Shown here: piece after piece, positions 29,257-36,992 of the stretch
Position numbering within the stretch: position 1 is the first letter of the stretch
Layout of the letters: each line of letters opens with the position of its first letter
Source: CAWBRT01 sp963832365
Lineage (GTDB): Bacteria > Acidobacteriota > Terriglobia > Terriglobales > Acidobacteriaceae
Reading direction: 5' to 3'
NCBI GenBank assembly: GCA_963832365.1
Contig: CAWHUL010000011.1
Coordinates: 210,438-274,437, forward strand
Length of the DNA: 64,000 nt
Translations under genes and position numbers: made by a program
The notes under the pieces: model-generated
Databases searched by the model: none
The model's input: the letters and a program-made list of their open reading frames with translations, nothing else
What the model was told of the DNA's origin: nothing

Positions 29257-30171
29257 CCAAGACGACCAATCCTGGCTCTTGGCGGGGGCGAGCTGGCCGG
29301 TGTCGGAGTGGAGCCCATGATGCCGATCCCAAAGAACCATCGCGCCCACCAAGACCGGACGGGAACAGCCACCAACCCCCGATGAAATCAGCCTGAAACC
29401 GACTATCGATCGGAGGAAAGACCAGAAGCTGAATCAGTGGCTGTCGTGGACAGCGGTCGGCGGCTGAAACAGGGGCAGAAATGATTACCATCTGGTTATC
29501 TTTCAAACTTTCTGATGTACCATAATCGGGATTTTGCTCGTGCGAGTCTATATGGGGGGTCATTTCAACCCCTCCCGGGGACGTAAGTGGTGCCTAAGTC
29601 ATAGTGCTACCCGGGGGAAACCGGGTTCCCCCTCCATTTGCATACAGAATCTGCGACCGACCTAAACGAGTTATTTTCCGGCCGGCGGCATTGCGCGGCA
29701 GTTACTCCGGAGTTACTAGCGGCCAACTCTGAGCCAAGGGCTTACTCTAGGTGGTGGCCGGGTCGAGCGCCGAGAAAACCGGCGGTACGATGCTCAGGCC
29801 CTGATGAAACACGGGGCTGCGACAGCGCTGAGCGCGGGTTTTTCCAGCGCCGCTTCGCTGCTGATCCAGCCGGCCTGGCGGGGCCGGCGGCGAAGAACAG
29901 GACACCAGGGACATCGTCGAACATCATCATCTTCTATTCAATCATCACCACGCTGTTTTCCATCACCCCACCCCACCAGCCCACGGTCTTGATCAACGGT
30001 CTTGATCGCAAGACGAAGACCATGATCAGCCCAACCCGGCGATTACCAGCCCGGAGTCGTCGGCGTCACCTCAAACGCCAGTCACTTCGAAAAATAGCCT
30101 AAACGGAGCGTCAGCCTTTACCGGAGAAGCCAGCGGCCGTTCGCCAAGCTGAGGCGCGTGTGCGTTTGTTT
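29257..30171. other. Long non-coding-looking stretch of the left unit
   Basis: Open frames of up to 154 codons exist (for example + 29638-30102) but have no motif or start signal and are probably chance. A GGGGGAA-ACCGGG-TTCCCCC hairpin lies near 29612-29632. The stretch is conserved in the right copy to nearly every base, so conservation alone does not argue for coding. Confidence 0.4.
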
Positions 30172-30615
30172 CTACAACAGACCCTGGCTCCGGCCGGAGC
30201 CGATGCCCGCGCGCGAGGCGGTTGCCTGCCCACAGGAGGAAGAGACCTGGTATGTGCTGCAGGCCGTCATGCGAGCCGGCATCACGAACTCGTTCGGACG
30301 GATCTTCACGTTCTTGGCGACCGCGATAGCCTGACCTTCGTTGAGGATGCCGAAGCCGTACGTCTCTTCGATCGACATGTTCATGATGTTGTACTGGCCG
30401 TCTTCCCAGCTCTTGACGTGGGGATCTTCGTCCACGATGAGAGCGCCGAGGTTACGGCTGTTGAACATCATGATGTCGGTCACCCGGTTCTCGGGGTCGA
30501 AGTTGACGAACGGAGACACCAGGATGCGGAAAGGCAGTCCCAGGTAGTTCGGCAGCTGCGGGGCCGAGTTCATGTTCTGGTAGTTGCCGGACTCATGGCT
30601 TTGGGTCGGAATCGT
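30172..30615 (-). pseudogene. Phage major-capsid-like C-terminal fragment (left copy)
   Basis: The frame is open from about 30612 and first reads HESGNYQNMNSAPQLPNYLG, then FRILVSPFVNFDPENRVTD, MMFNSRNLGALIVDEDPHV and GFGILNEGQAIAVAKNVKIR. This is the pattern of the C-terminal part of a virion capsid protein (a SPF-FDP segment, the FNSRNLGALIVDE strand, LNEGxAIAVAKN). It has no start codon of its own before the homology begins and ends in low-complexity residues. It seems to be a captured piece of a phage gene. The assignment is by resemblance only. Confidence 0.45.
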
Positions 30616-30617
30616 GT

Positions 30618-30698
30618 AAGTATATACTCAAAATAGTTGCACTGATCCCCGGTTTCCCCTTGACGAGGGAGCCGTTTTGGAGATAATGAGTATATGAG
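30618..30698 (+). promoter_or_regulatory. Promoter and probable operators of the XRE gene (left copy)
   Basis: TTGACG at 30660-30665 and GATAAT at 30682-30687, 16 bases apart, make a strong sigma-70 promoter. The expected start base is the A of the ATG at 30694, so the transcript would be leaderless. AAGTATATACTC at 30618-30629 (a perfect GAGTATATACTC palindrome in the other copy) and GAGTATATGAG at 30688-30698 look like operators for the XRE protein, one overlapping the start. Confidence 0.6.
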
Positions 30699-30999
30699 CA
30701 CTGTTTCTATGCCTCTACTGAAGCATCCGACCCTGTCCACCGCTGCCCAGCCCGCCGATCTTGGCCTGTTGCTAGCCAGCTGTATCCGCCACCGCCGGGA
30801 AGAACTCGGCCTTTCGATCGAACGCGCCGCCCAACTGTGCGGGATCGAGCCGTCTCAGTGGCAGGCGCTCGAAGCTGGCTGGGTGCCCGACCTGGAATCC
30901 GGACTGCTGGAGGCCATCGCCGGGACACTGGAAGTCTCTTTCCCGTGTGTCCTGTTTGTCGCCGACGTCAGCAGCGCCTTCCAGCCGCTGCCTGTTTAG
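30694..30999 (+). CDS. XRE-family transcriptional regulator (left copy)
   Basis: Protein of 101 residues. Residues 24-80 form a lambda-Cro/XRE HTH: LLLASCIRHRREELGLSIER, AAQLCGIEPSQWQALEAGWV and LLEAIAGTLEVS. The Q-x-x-x-x-E-x-G pattern at the end of the recognition helix is typical. It is probably autoregulated through the GAGTATAT sites around its start. An identical protein is encoded in the right copy (42217-42522). It may control the recombinase downstream. Confidence 0.8.
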   Translation: MSTVSMPLLKHPTLSTAAQPADLGLLLASCIRHRREELGLSIERAAQLCGIEPSQWQALEAGWVPDLESGLLEAIAGTLEVSFPCVLFVADVSSAFQPLPV

Positions 31000-31092
31000 A
31001 AACTGGATTCCCTGGTTCAACCCGGGGTATCCCATTTACTCATAACCAGTTATCCTCACTTCTGACTCTGAACAGAGAGGAGGTGAGACACG

Positions 31093-31272
31093 ATGCCGGA
31101 GGTCAAGATCAAGCGCATGAACATCAACGTCGAAGCCAGCCTGCACGCTGCTTTCAAGTCGGCGACCGCCGCCCGCGGCGAGAACATGACCGACATCCTG
31201 ATGAAGTTCATCGAAGATTACGTCAACAAGCACACGCCGGCTGCCCTAAAACCGGCGAAGAAGGGCCGCTAG
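31093..31272 (+). CDS. Ribbon-helix-helix-like small protein (left copy)
   Basis: Protein of 59 residues: KIKRMNINVEASLHAAFKSA (beta strand then helix), TAARGENMTDILMKFIEDYV (second helix) and a basic tail ending KKGR. This is the pattern of CopG/ParG-like ribbon-helix-helix DNA-binding proteins, where the beta strand reads DNA. GGAGGTGAGACACG precedes the ATG. The stop is one base before the recombinase ATG, so the two are translationally coupled. In the right copy the gene is frameshifted. Confidence 0.7.
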   Translation: MPEVKIKRMNINVEASLHAAFKSATAARGENMTDILMKFIEDYVNKHTPAALKPAKKGR

Positions 31273-31273
31273 C

Positions 31274-31924
31274 ATGAAGCGCGCGGCCCTCTACCTCCGC
31301 GTCTCCACTCTCGATCAGCACCCGGAGACGCAACTTTACGACCTGCGCCAGCTGGCCCAACAGCGCGGTTACGAGATCGTCGAGGAGTACACCGACAAGA
31401 TCAGCGGTGCCAAGGCCAAGCGTCCTGGTCTGGACCAGTTGATGGCTGATGCCCGGCATGGCCGGTTCCAGGTTGTGATGGTCTGGGCCTTCGACCGCTT
31501 GGCCAGGTCTGTTCGCCACTTCCTCGAAGTTCTGGACGAACTCAATCATATAAAGGTTGAGTTCGTCAGCTTCCGGGAAAATATCGATACCAGCGGACCG
31601 CTGGGCCGGGCGATGGTGGTCATTGTCAGCGCCATCGCCGAGTTGGAACGCAACTTGATCGTCGAGCGGGTGCGCGCCGGCATGCGGCGCGCCAAGCTCG
31701 AAGGCCAGCATATCGGACGCCGGCCACTGGACGTCGATCGCGATGCCATCATCCGTGACCGTCGGGCTGGGCGCAGCCTGAGCGAGGTCGCCCAGCTCCA
31801 CCGAATCAGCCGAGCCCTGGTCAGCAAAATCCTCCGCGAGGCCGCCGAACCCGGTGGCCACAAAGGGGTCTCGCCGGCCCCTCTGCAACTTCAACAAAAC
31901 AAGCCGCCGAAAACCGCTGCTTGA
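31274..31924 (+). CDS. Serine recombinase (resolvase/invertase family), left copy
   Basis: Protein of 216 residues. The N-terminal catalytic domain starts AALYLRVSTLDQHPETQ with the nucleophilic Ser, then FDRLARSVRHFLEVLDEL and SPLxRAM-like TSGPLGRAMVVIVSAIAELE (catalytic Arg pair). The C-terminal HTH (SLSEVAQLHRISRALVSKIL) binds the crossover site. Size and order are those of small resolvases/DNA invertases (Hin/Gin/TnpR type). It ends at the inner edge of the unit. With a copy on each side of 7.9 kb, it or homologous recombination could invert that segment. Confidence 0.9.
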   Translation: MKRAALYLRVSTLDQHPETQLYDLRQLAQQRGYEIVEEYTDKISGAKAKRPGLDQLMADARHGRFQVVMVWAFDRLARSVRHFLEVLDELNHIKVEFVSFRENIDTSGPLGRAMVVIVSAIAELERNLIVERVRAGMRRAKLEGQHIGRRPLDVDRDAIIRDRRAGRSLSEVAQLHRISRALVSKILREAAEPGGHKGVSPAPLQLQQNKPPKTAA

Positions 31925-31957
31925 GCCAGCCACAAATCTCTGCCTTCGTGAACACAG

Positions 31958-32152
31958 ATGGGCCGAACACTTGTCCAACTCGACATACGCTGCAAAGAGC
32001 ACCGGGACTTCACTTGGGACTGCAGTGCTTGCTGCTTCGTTCGAAAGTTTGAGGTGGAGTATGAAAAGCTTCGACAACGAAGGGCGGAACTGATTCGGCA
32101 GCTCCGGGGTAGGTTGCGGTCGGGTGAGGTGGTCCCGCTCGAGATTCTGTGA
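31958..32152 (+). CDS. Small hypothetical protein next to the unit boundary
   Basis: Protein of 64 residues starting five bases after the inner end of the left unit. It contains DIRCKEHRDFTWDCSACCFV, with four Cys that could bind a metal, and then a charged helix KLRQRRAELIRQLRGRLRSG. No ribosome site is obvious. It may be a chance frame, or a gene whose 5' end was replaced by the unit. Confidence 0.35.
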   Translation: MGRTLVQLDIRCKEHRDFTWDCSACCFVRKFEVEYEKLRQRRAELIRQLRGRLRSGEVVPLEIL

Positions 32153-32569
32153 GATACCCGGAAGCTAGTTTTTAGGGTGGACGAGTGGATTGAGGGATAC
32201 TCCCGGCGAGGCTAATGCGATTGATCACTCGCTTGAACTTCCGGCTAGCGACAAACCGGGAGCAAAGTGACGAAACCGGCGTTCGGTACTGATCCAACGG
32301 ATCAGGAGCTGATCTAATCTCCCGGTTGTCTCTGTTTCCTCAACTGACCGCGGCTGACTTCCCAGAACCAAACTTCGGGACCGCTTCACGCCCGGATTCA
32401 GGCCGCCCTAAACAATGAAAACCAGAGCTCGTGCAGTCCCTCCCTTTCCGCCAGCCAACGCAATCGTTCTCTGTCATCATCCCGTAAAACTAGGAAACAC
32501 TGCGGCGTATCTTCAGAACAGACGCGCTGCTCCGAAACGCCCCTGCGTAGCAGTTTTCTTCCGGGCAGA
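32153..32569. other. Intergenic region upstream of the diadenylate cyclase
   Basis: No frame with a recognisable motif was found on either strand. It must hold the promoter of the cyclase gene. No ydaO-type riboswitch pattern was recognised. Confidence 0.4.
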
Positions 32570-33184
32570 GTGAAGCAGAATGGAGAGTCCGTGCCGAGAC
32601 AGTACAGCCCACGAGAGGGCGCCTTCTTTGACCTGGAGCCGGTAAGCATACTCGAGAAGCTGTCATCGATCTTGCGGCCATTAGCCGCACATGTGGTGGA
32701 ATCTCTGCTCGGACTTGCGATTGAGATTGCCCGTGAGGGACGGGAAGGTCGCAAGATCGGCACCATTTTCATGCTTGGTGATGCAGATGCAGTCTTGCGA
32801 CACTCGCGCCCGTTGATTCTCGATCCACTAGCCGGTCACCCCGCGACTGCCCGGCGTGTGGGAGATAAGAACCTTCGGGGCACGATTAAAGAGCTTGCGC
32901 AACTAGACGGTGCCTTTATTGTGGCCCGATCGGGAATCTTTGTTGCGTCTTGCCGGTATCTGGACGCAAAAGCCTCAGTCGTAGACCTGCCGTTTGGCCT
33001 TGGAGCGCGCCACATGGCTGCCGCCGCAATGTCGAAGGTCAGCGCCAGCATTGGAATTGTGGTCTCCGAAACCGCAACTGTTCGGATCTTTCGGAAGGGG
33101 CGCCTGCTCGCCGAGATTGTCTGTGCCCCCAAGCCTCGCCTGCAGAAACTTCTAGTACCGCTTATGTCGAAGTTGCGGGCCTGA
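32570..33184 (+). CDS. Stand-alone diadenylate cyclase (DAC/DisA_N domain)
   Basis: Protein of 204 residues (GTG start at 32570; no better start seen). The DAC domain covers roughly residues 50-185: GTIFMLGDADAVL, LAQLDGAFIVARSGIFVASC (DGA motif) and LPFGLGARHMAAAAMSKVSA. It makes c-di-AMP from two ATP. The canonical RHR triad reads RHM here, a change in the ATP-binding motif. No transmembrane segments (unlike CdaA) or HhH domain (unlike DisA) are present. The neighbours (a kinase-like protein, trehalose genes) fit a link to osmotic control, which is inference. Confidence 0.8.
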   Translation: MKQNGESVPRQYSPREGAFFDLEPVSILEKLSSILRPLAAHVVESLLGLAIEIAREGREGRKIGTIFMLGDADAVLRHSRPLILDPLAGHPATARRVGDKNLRGTIKELAQLDGAFIVARSGIFVASCRYLDAKASVVDLPFGLGARHMAAAAMSKVSASIGIVVSETATVRIFRKGRLLAEIVCAPKPRLQKLLVPLMSKLRA

Positions 33185-33231
33185 GATGCGACGCTACTCA
33201 TCACCGTCCATTCGCAGCCCGTGTCTCCGTC

Positions 33232-33618
33232 TCAGACGTGATTGACCTGCTGCTCTTCGGATGTGTGAATGTTCGGCAGAACTTCGCGGAGTGCCCAATC
33301 GATCCTGTTAATCGCGTCGTGCATTCGTGTCTGCGCTTTGGGGTCACTGGCGTATGCCTGATAGGACATCACTTGCATGGCGTTTCGGATATGGTGATTC
33401 ATTTCCCCGATAATCTCGAATCGCCGCAGCTCTGCTACTCGCTGCTGGCGAGCTCGGATGGACAGTCGGAACGCCAAGACCACAGTTACCGTTCCGGCAA
33501 TCAGCGGACTAATGACACGCATGCCACCAGGATCATTCAGAAGTGCTTCGTACACCAGCCACTGTGCACCTATGCTGAGTAGGACGACCGTCGCTCCCCA
33601 ACCTAAGGCTCTGGTCAA
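33232..33618 (-). CDS. Short membrane protein with histidine-kinase-like DHp helix
   Basis: Protein of 128 residues with two membrane segments (LGWGATVVLLSIGAQWLVYE and ISPLIAGTVTVVLAFRLSI) and then a helix LRRFEIIGEMNHHIRNAMQV, in which HHIRNA resembles the phospho-accepting H-box. No ATPase (HATPase_c) domain follows. It is convergent with the diadenylate cyclase. It may be a truncated kinase, or a membrane protein with a DHp-like dimer helix, as is common in Acidobacteriota. Confidence 0.6.
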   Translation of the reverse strand: MTRALGWGATVVLLSIGAQWLVYEALLNDPGGMRVISPLIAGTVTVVLAFRLSIRARQQRVAELRRFEIIGEMNHHIRNAMQVMSYQAYASDPKAQTRMHDAINRIDWALREVLPNIHTSEEQQVNHV

Positions 33619-33766
33619 TGCATGCCGAATCTATGAAAGTTGCATCCGTTTCTTGACCACGTTCTATGTACCTCAAGGGAAAGTCGCTGGTTACTTGCTG
33701 GGGCGTCGGGGCGACTTCCAGCACAAACCTTCGGATGCTCTTGTGCTGATCGCCGCAGGTAGGCCC

Positions 33767-35257
33767 TCACCTTCCCGCCTCAACTTGCGCCGGCCCCTGT
33801 AAAAGGGAGAACACTGCCGCGCTAGGCACGGGTGGCTTGAAGGGTAAAACAGCCGGCTTCCCGAAAAACGAGCTGCACCATCTGAAGACGTCGTGGCTTT
33901 GAAGCCAAGTCCGCATCCGCCGCATTCGGAGTTGTTGCTCCCAGCTGCTCATGTGAAGTGCGCGGTCGAGCGCCGAGACCACTCCCTCCGTATCATAGGG
34001 GTTTATGAGAAGAGCCCCGGACTTGAGTTCGGTCGCCGCGCCAGCAAACTCGCTCAGCACCAGCACGCCTTGCTCATCGACGCGGGCGGCACAGAACTCC
34101 TTGGCGACAAGGTTCATGCCGTCCTTGAGAGGGGTAATCAGGGCTATGTCCGCCGCACGGTAAAAAACCATTAAGTCTGACTGCGAAAGACAGCGGTAAA
34201 GATACACCACCGGACACCAACCTGGCGCGCCGAATTCTCGGTTGATCTCAGTCATCAGCCGCTCGATCCTCAACTTCAGCTCATTGTACTTGGGTATTTC
34301 TTCGCGGCTCGGGACCACAACCTGAATCAAAGTGATGCGGCCATGCAGCTCCGGATTTTGATGCAGGAGCCTGCGAAAAGCAGCCAGCCGTTGGGGAATG
34401 CCTTTCGTGTAATCCAGTCGGTCCACCCCCACGATGAGCTTGCCCCCCTCAACGCTGCGCTGGATCTCCCGCACTCTAGCCGACACCGCTGGATCCGCCG
34501 CTTGCGCTGCCAATTCCTGGAAATCAATGCTAATCGGGAACACGCTAACCGTGGTATTCCGACTCTCAGCTTGCACCAGCAGGCGCTCGCCTAAATGTTT
34601 CACATGGACCTCACCCAGACAGCGGCGCAGCGAGGCGATGAAGTTCCGACGATCACGCACGGTCTGAAACGCGATGCTATCGAACTGCAAGAGTCCGCAC
34701 AGAATCTCTCTTCTCCACGGCAGCTTTTCGAAGATGTCCGGTGGCGGAAAGGGTATATGTTGGAAATAGGCTAGCCTGAGCGGCAGCTCGCGGGCCCGCA
34801 AGGCATCCGCAAGCATCATCAAATGATAGTCGTGAACCCACACGAAATCGTCTCGGTGGGCCGTTTGTTGTACCACGTCGGCAAACTTTTCCGTGACATC
34901 GCGATACACCTTCCAGTACTTCGGATCAAAATTGCATTGGGACTGCAGGTCGTGAAACAGCGGCCAGATGATCTCGTTGGAACAGCCGTGGTAAAAGCAG
35001 GCCTTTTCCTCCGCCGTCAGAAATACCGGGACCAGTGAGCATTTCCCCACCGACTCATTGCGCAGATATTCTGCGACGCCCGGCGCGTAGTCGCTGCCGG
35101 TCCAACCGATCCAGTAGCTTTCAGTATCGCGGAGAGCAGGGCGCAGGGCGCTTACCAAGCCACCGCAACTTGGCTGTAGCCGAAAGCCTCCGTCAGTTTG
35201 CTCGACCGTTATCGGCAGGCGGTTCGAGACAATGACCACACGTCTTCCGCTACTCAC
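33767..35257 (-). CDS. otsA: Alpha,alpha-trehalose-phosphate synthase (UDP-forming)
   Basis: Protein of 496 residues, family GT20, which makes trehalose 6-phosphate from UDP-glucose and glucose 6-phosphate. Motifs are VVIVSNRLPITVEQ and CGGLVSALRPALRD near the N-terminus, FVWVHDYHLMMLADALR, GVDRLDYTKGIPQRLAAFRR (the Arg/Lys that bind the nucleotide sugar) and PLKDGMNLVAKEFCAAR. It overlaps otsB by four bases, so the pair is coupled. The gene makes the osmo-protectant precursor. Confidence 0.95.
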   Translation of the reverse strand: MSSGRRVVIVSNRLPITVEQTDGGFRLQPSCGGLVSALRPALRDTESYWIGWTGSDYAPGVAEYLRNESVGKCSLVPVFLTAEEKACFYHGCSNEIIWPLFHDLQSQCNFDPKYWKVYRDVTEKFADVVQQTAHRDDFVWVHDYHLMMLADALRARELPLRLAYFQHIPFPPPDIFEKLPWRREILCGLLQFDSIAFQTVRDRRNFIASLRRCLGEVHVKHLGERLLVQAESRNTTVSVFPISIDFQELAAQAADPAVSARVREIQRSVEGGKLIVGVDRLDYTKGIPQRLAAFRRLLHQNPELHGRITLIQVVVPSREEIPKYNELKLRIERLMTEINREFGAPGWCPVVYLYRCLSQSDLMVFYRAADIALITPLKDGMNLVAKEFCAARVDEQGVLVLSEFAGAATELKSGALLINPYDTEGVVSALDRALHMSSWEQQLRMRRMRTWLQSHDVFRWCSSFFGKPAVLPFKPPVPSAAVFSLLQGPAQVEAGR

Positions 35258-36066
35258 ATATCACCTCCGCATGCTCGAACCCAGTCGGCGAGGAACTGTA
35301 CGAGTTCGCCAGGTGGCCGGAGCCAAATCTGAGCCGCCGTAAAGCGATAGGTGGGCCGCACCAGGACCGGCAGTCCTCTTCCGTGTAATGCACGAAAGGC
35401 ATCTTCATCGGTGGTATCGTCTCCGAGATAGGCAACCGGCTCATTACCAATTTCAGCGAGTATCGTTTGTACGGCATCACCTTTGTTGCGTGTCCGGTTG
35501 CGAAGCTCCAGTCCGCCGTCGAATTCCGCCAACAATAGATTGGGGCGAAACGCCAGCGGCGACAGCACGCGGTAGGCGCTGGTTCTAACCTCTTCAACCT
35601 GACGCGGATTCAGACCTCGCCAATGGACGGCCACGGCCCCGGGTTTGAGCTCAGTCATGCAGTCGAGACCTTCTTTGTGCAGCCATGAATCCGCCTCGGC
35701 GAGCGTGTGTCGTACGTCATCACTCATGCAGGTACGACAATAGCGGCCATCGGGATACAAGCGCTCCATCCCGTGTGTCCCCCAAATCTCCGGGTGCGGA
35801 TGGATGCCGAGCAACGGAGGGATCTCGCGAGCGGCGCGACCGCTAATCAGCGAAACCCGGGTACGGCAGGTACTCATGATGCAGTCGAGGAGTTCGGGAA
35901 CAGTCGGGTAGGGGAATGCTCGATTCCGCTGCACGCAGAAGGGCGCGATGGTTCCGTCATAATCGAGAAGCAACACACGCTGTCTCGCATCGGATAACTG
36001 GTCAAAGAAAACATCGGAAACGGTTCTCGCAAGGACCGGGGTTTTCATGGCAACAGCGGTGCTCAT
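35254..36066 (-). CDS. otsB: Trehalose-phosphatase
   Basis: Protein of 270 residues from the ATG at 36066, which has AGGAG seven bases upstream; a longer frame from 36186 lacks a site. It is a HAD phosphatase: VLLLDYDGTIAPF (nucleophilic Asp and second Asp), SLISGRAAREIPPL (motif II), and AYLGDDTTDEDAF (motif IV Asp pair). It removes phosphate from trehalose 6-phosphate made by OtsA. The gene is upstream of otsA in one operon. Confidence 0.93.
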   Translation of the reverse strand: MSTAVAMKTPVLARTVSDVFFDQLSDARQRVLLLDYDGTIAPFCVQRNRAFPYPTVPELLDCIMSTCRTRVSLISGRAAREIPPLLGIHPHPEIWGTHGMERLYPDGRYCRTCMSDDVRHTLAEADSWLHKEGLDCMTELKPGAVAVHWRGLNPRQVEEVRTSAYRVLSPLAFRPNLLLAEFDGGLELRNRTRNKGDAVQTILAEIGNEPVAYLGDDTTDEDAFRALHGRGLPVLVRPTYRFTAAQIWLRPPGELVQFLADWVRACGGDM

Positions 36067-36341
36067 CGGGTGCTCCTGATTTCTAAGTGGCATGTGCCGG
36101 GACGCGGCCGCCTCATCCAGACTGCTACGGCAGTGGAGAACCAAGAGTGGCGCCTCATTCAGCGAAGCAGTCCAACGTACGGACACCTTCGGTACAGAGA
36201 CGGCCGCGTCCAGTACACTGTAGCGATCCCAGGTTCGAAATCGCCCTCAACATGGCCTAGTATGCGGTCGCCGGGGAGGAAGGGAAATACCGTCAGGAGG
36301 GTATAAACCCGCAAAAATCGAGGTAGGTAGCTCTGCTGCCG

Positions 36342-36992
36342 TCAGGAAATGATTTTCTTTCTAACAGCGTATAGCACGATTTCGGCAGAGCTGTGCAAGT
36401 TCAGTTTTTGCATGATGTGGGAGCGGTGGGTTTCAGCGGTATAGGTGCTGAGGTCGAGCGCGGTTGCGACTTCCTTGTTGGATTTGCCCTCGGCTAAGAG
36501 TTGCAGCACCTCTTTTTCGCGATCCGTGAGCAGGTCGTAAGAGTCCTGAAGGCCGCGTTGCTGTAATTGGCGCATGTAATCCTCCAGCAAGGTGTTCGCG
36601 ATGGCAGGGCTGAAAAACACCTTGCCCTGGGCCACGGCCTGCACGGCACGGTAGATGTCCAAATCGGCGGTTTCTTTCAGTAGATAGCCCTTGGCGCCCG
36701 CGCTCAAGGCGCGGGTCAGGTAACCTTCATCCGAGTGCATGCTCAGGATAATCACGCGAAGTTGCGGATTGCGCTTGGTAATCTGGGCCGTCGCTTCGAT
36801 GCCGTTCAGATTAGGCATGGCAATGTCGATGATCACTACCTGGGGAGCAAGCTCTTCAGCCAGGCGAACCGCCTCTCGACCATCGCTGGCCTCGCCGACA
36901 ACTTGGAATTGCTCATTCTGCTCCAACTGCAGGCGCAATCCCTTTCTGACAATGCCGTGATCGTCAGCGATCAAGATGCGGATTTTGTCCAT
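36342..36992 (-). CDS. NarL/FixJ-family response regulator
   Basis: Protein of 216 residues. The receiver domain has ILIADDHGIVRKGL, the phospho-acceptor in VVIIDIAMPNLNG and the switch Thr/Lys region LLKETADLD. The C-terminal LuxR HTH is LTDREKEVLQLLAEGKSNKE, then VATALDLSTYTAETHRSHIM and QKLNLHSSAEIVLYAV. It is a DNA-binding output regulator for the kinase encoded directly upstream; the two genes overlap by 22 bases. Trehalose genes otsBA lie downstream on the same strand and could be a target (inference). Confidence 0.92.
   Translation of the reverse strand: MDKIRILIADDHGIVRKGLRLQLEQNEQFQVVGEASDGREAVRLAEELAPQVVIIDIAMPNLNGIEATAQITKRNPQLRVIILSMHSDEGYLTRALSAGAKGYLLKETADLDIYRAVQAVAQGKVFFSPAIANTLLEDYMRQLQQRGLQDSYDLLTDREKEVLQLLAEGKSNKEVATALDLSTYTAETHRSHIMQKLNLHSSAEIVLYAVRKKIIS

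Larger units (their letters stand above)
29160..31953 (+). mobile_element. 2.8 kb serine-recombinase unit, left copy of an inverted pair
   Basis: Matches the reverse complement of 41298-44059 nearly base for base, plus 39809-39847 for its last 39 bases. Its outer end starts GGGCGGGTGCGCAACAAAG and its inner end finishes CTCTGCCTTCGTGAAC. Order: twin TGCGCAAC hairpins, about 900 bases with no convincing gene, a capsid-like fragment on -, an operator/promoter, then an XRE regulator, a ribbon-helix-helix gene and a serine recombinase on +. Gene content suggests a small integrating unit rather than a classical IS. No target duplication could be defined. Confidence 0.85.

Noticed and set aside
29336..29351. 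GCGCCCACCA, identical to the 3' end of tRNA-Val, considered as a right attachment site
   Set aside because: Only ten bases match, it lies inside the recombinase unit and recurs in the other arm; chance is likely.
29638..30102. 154-codon + frame inside the recombinase unit (and its copy at 43114-43578)
   Set aside because: No motif, start signal or coherent composition; its conservation is explained by duplication of the whole unit.
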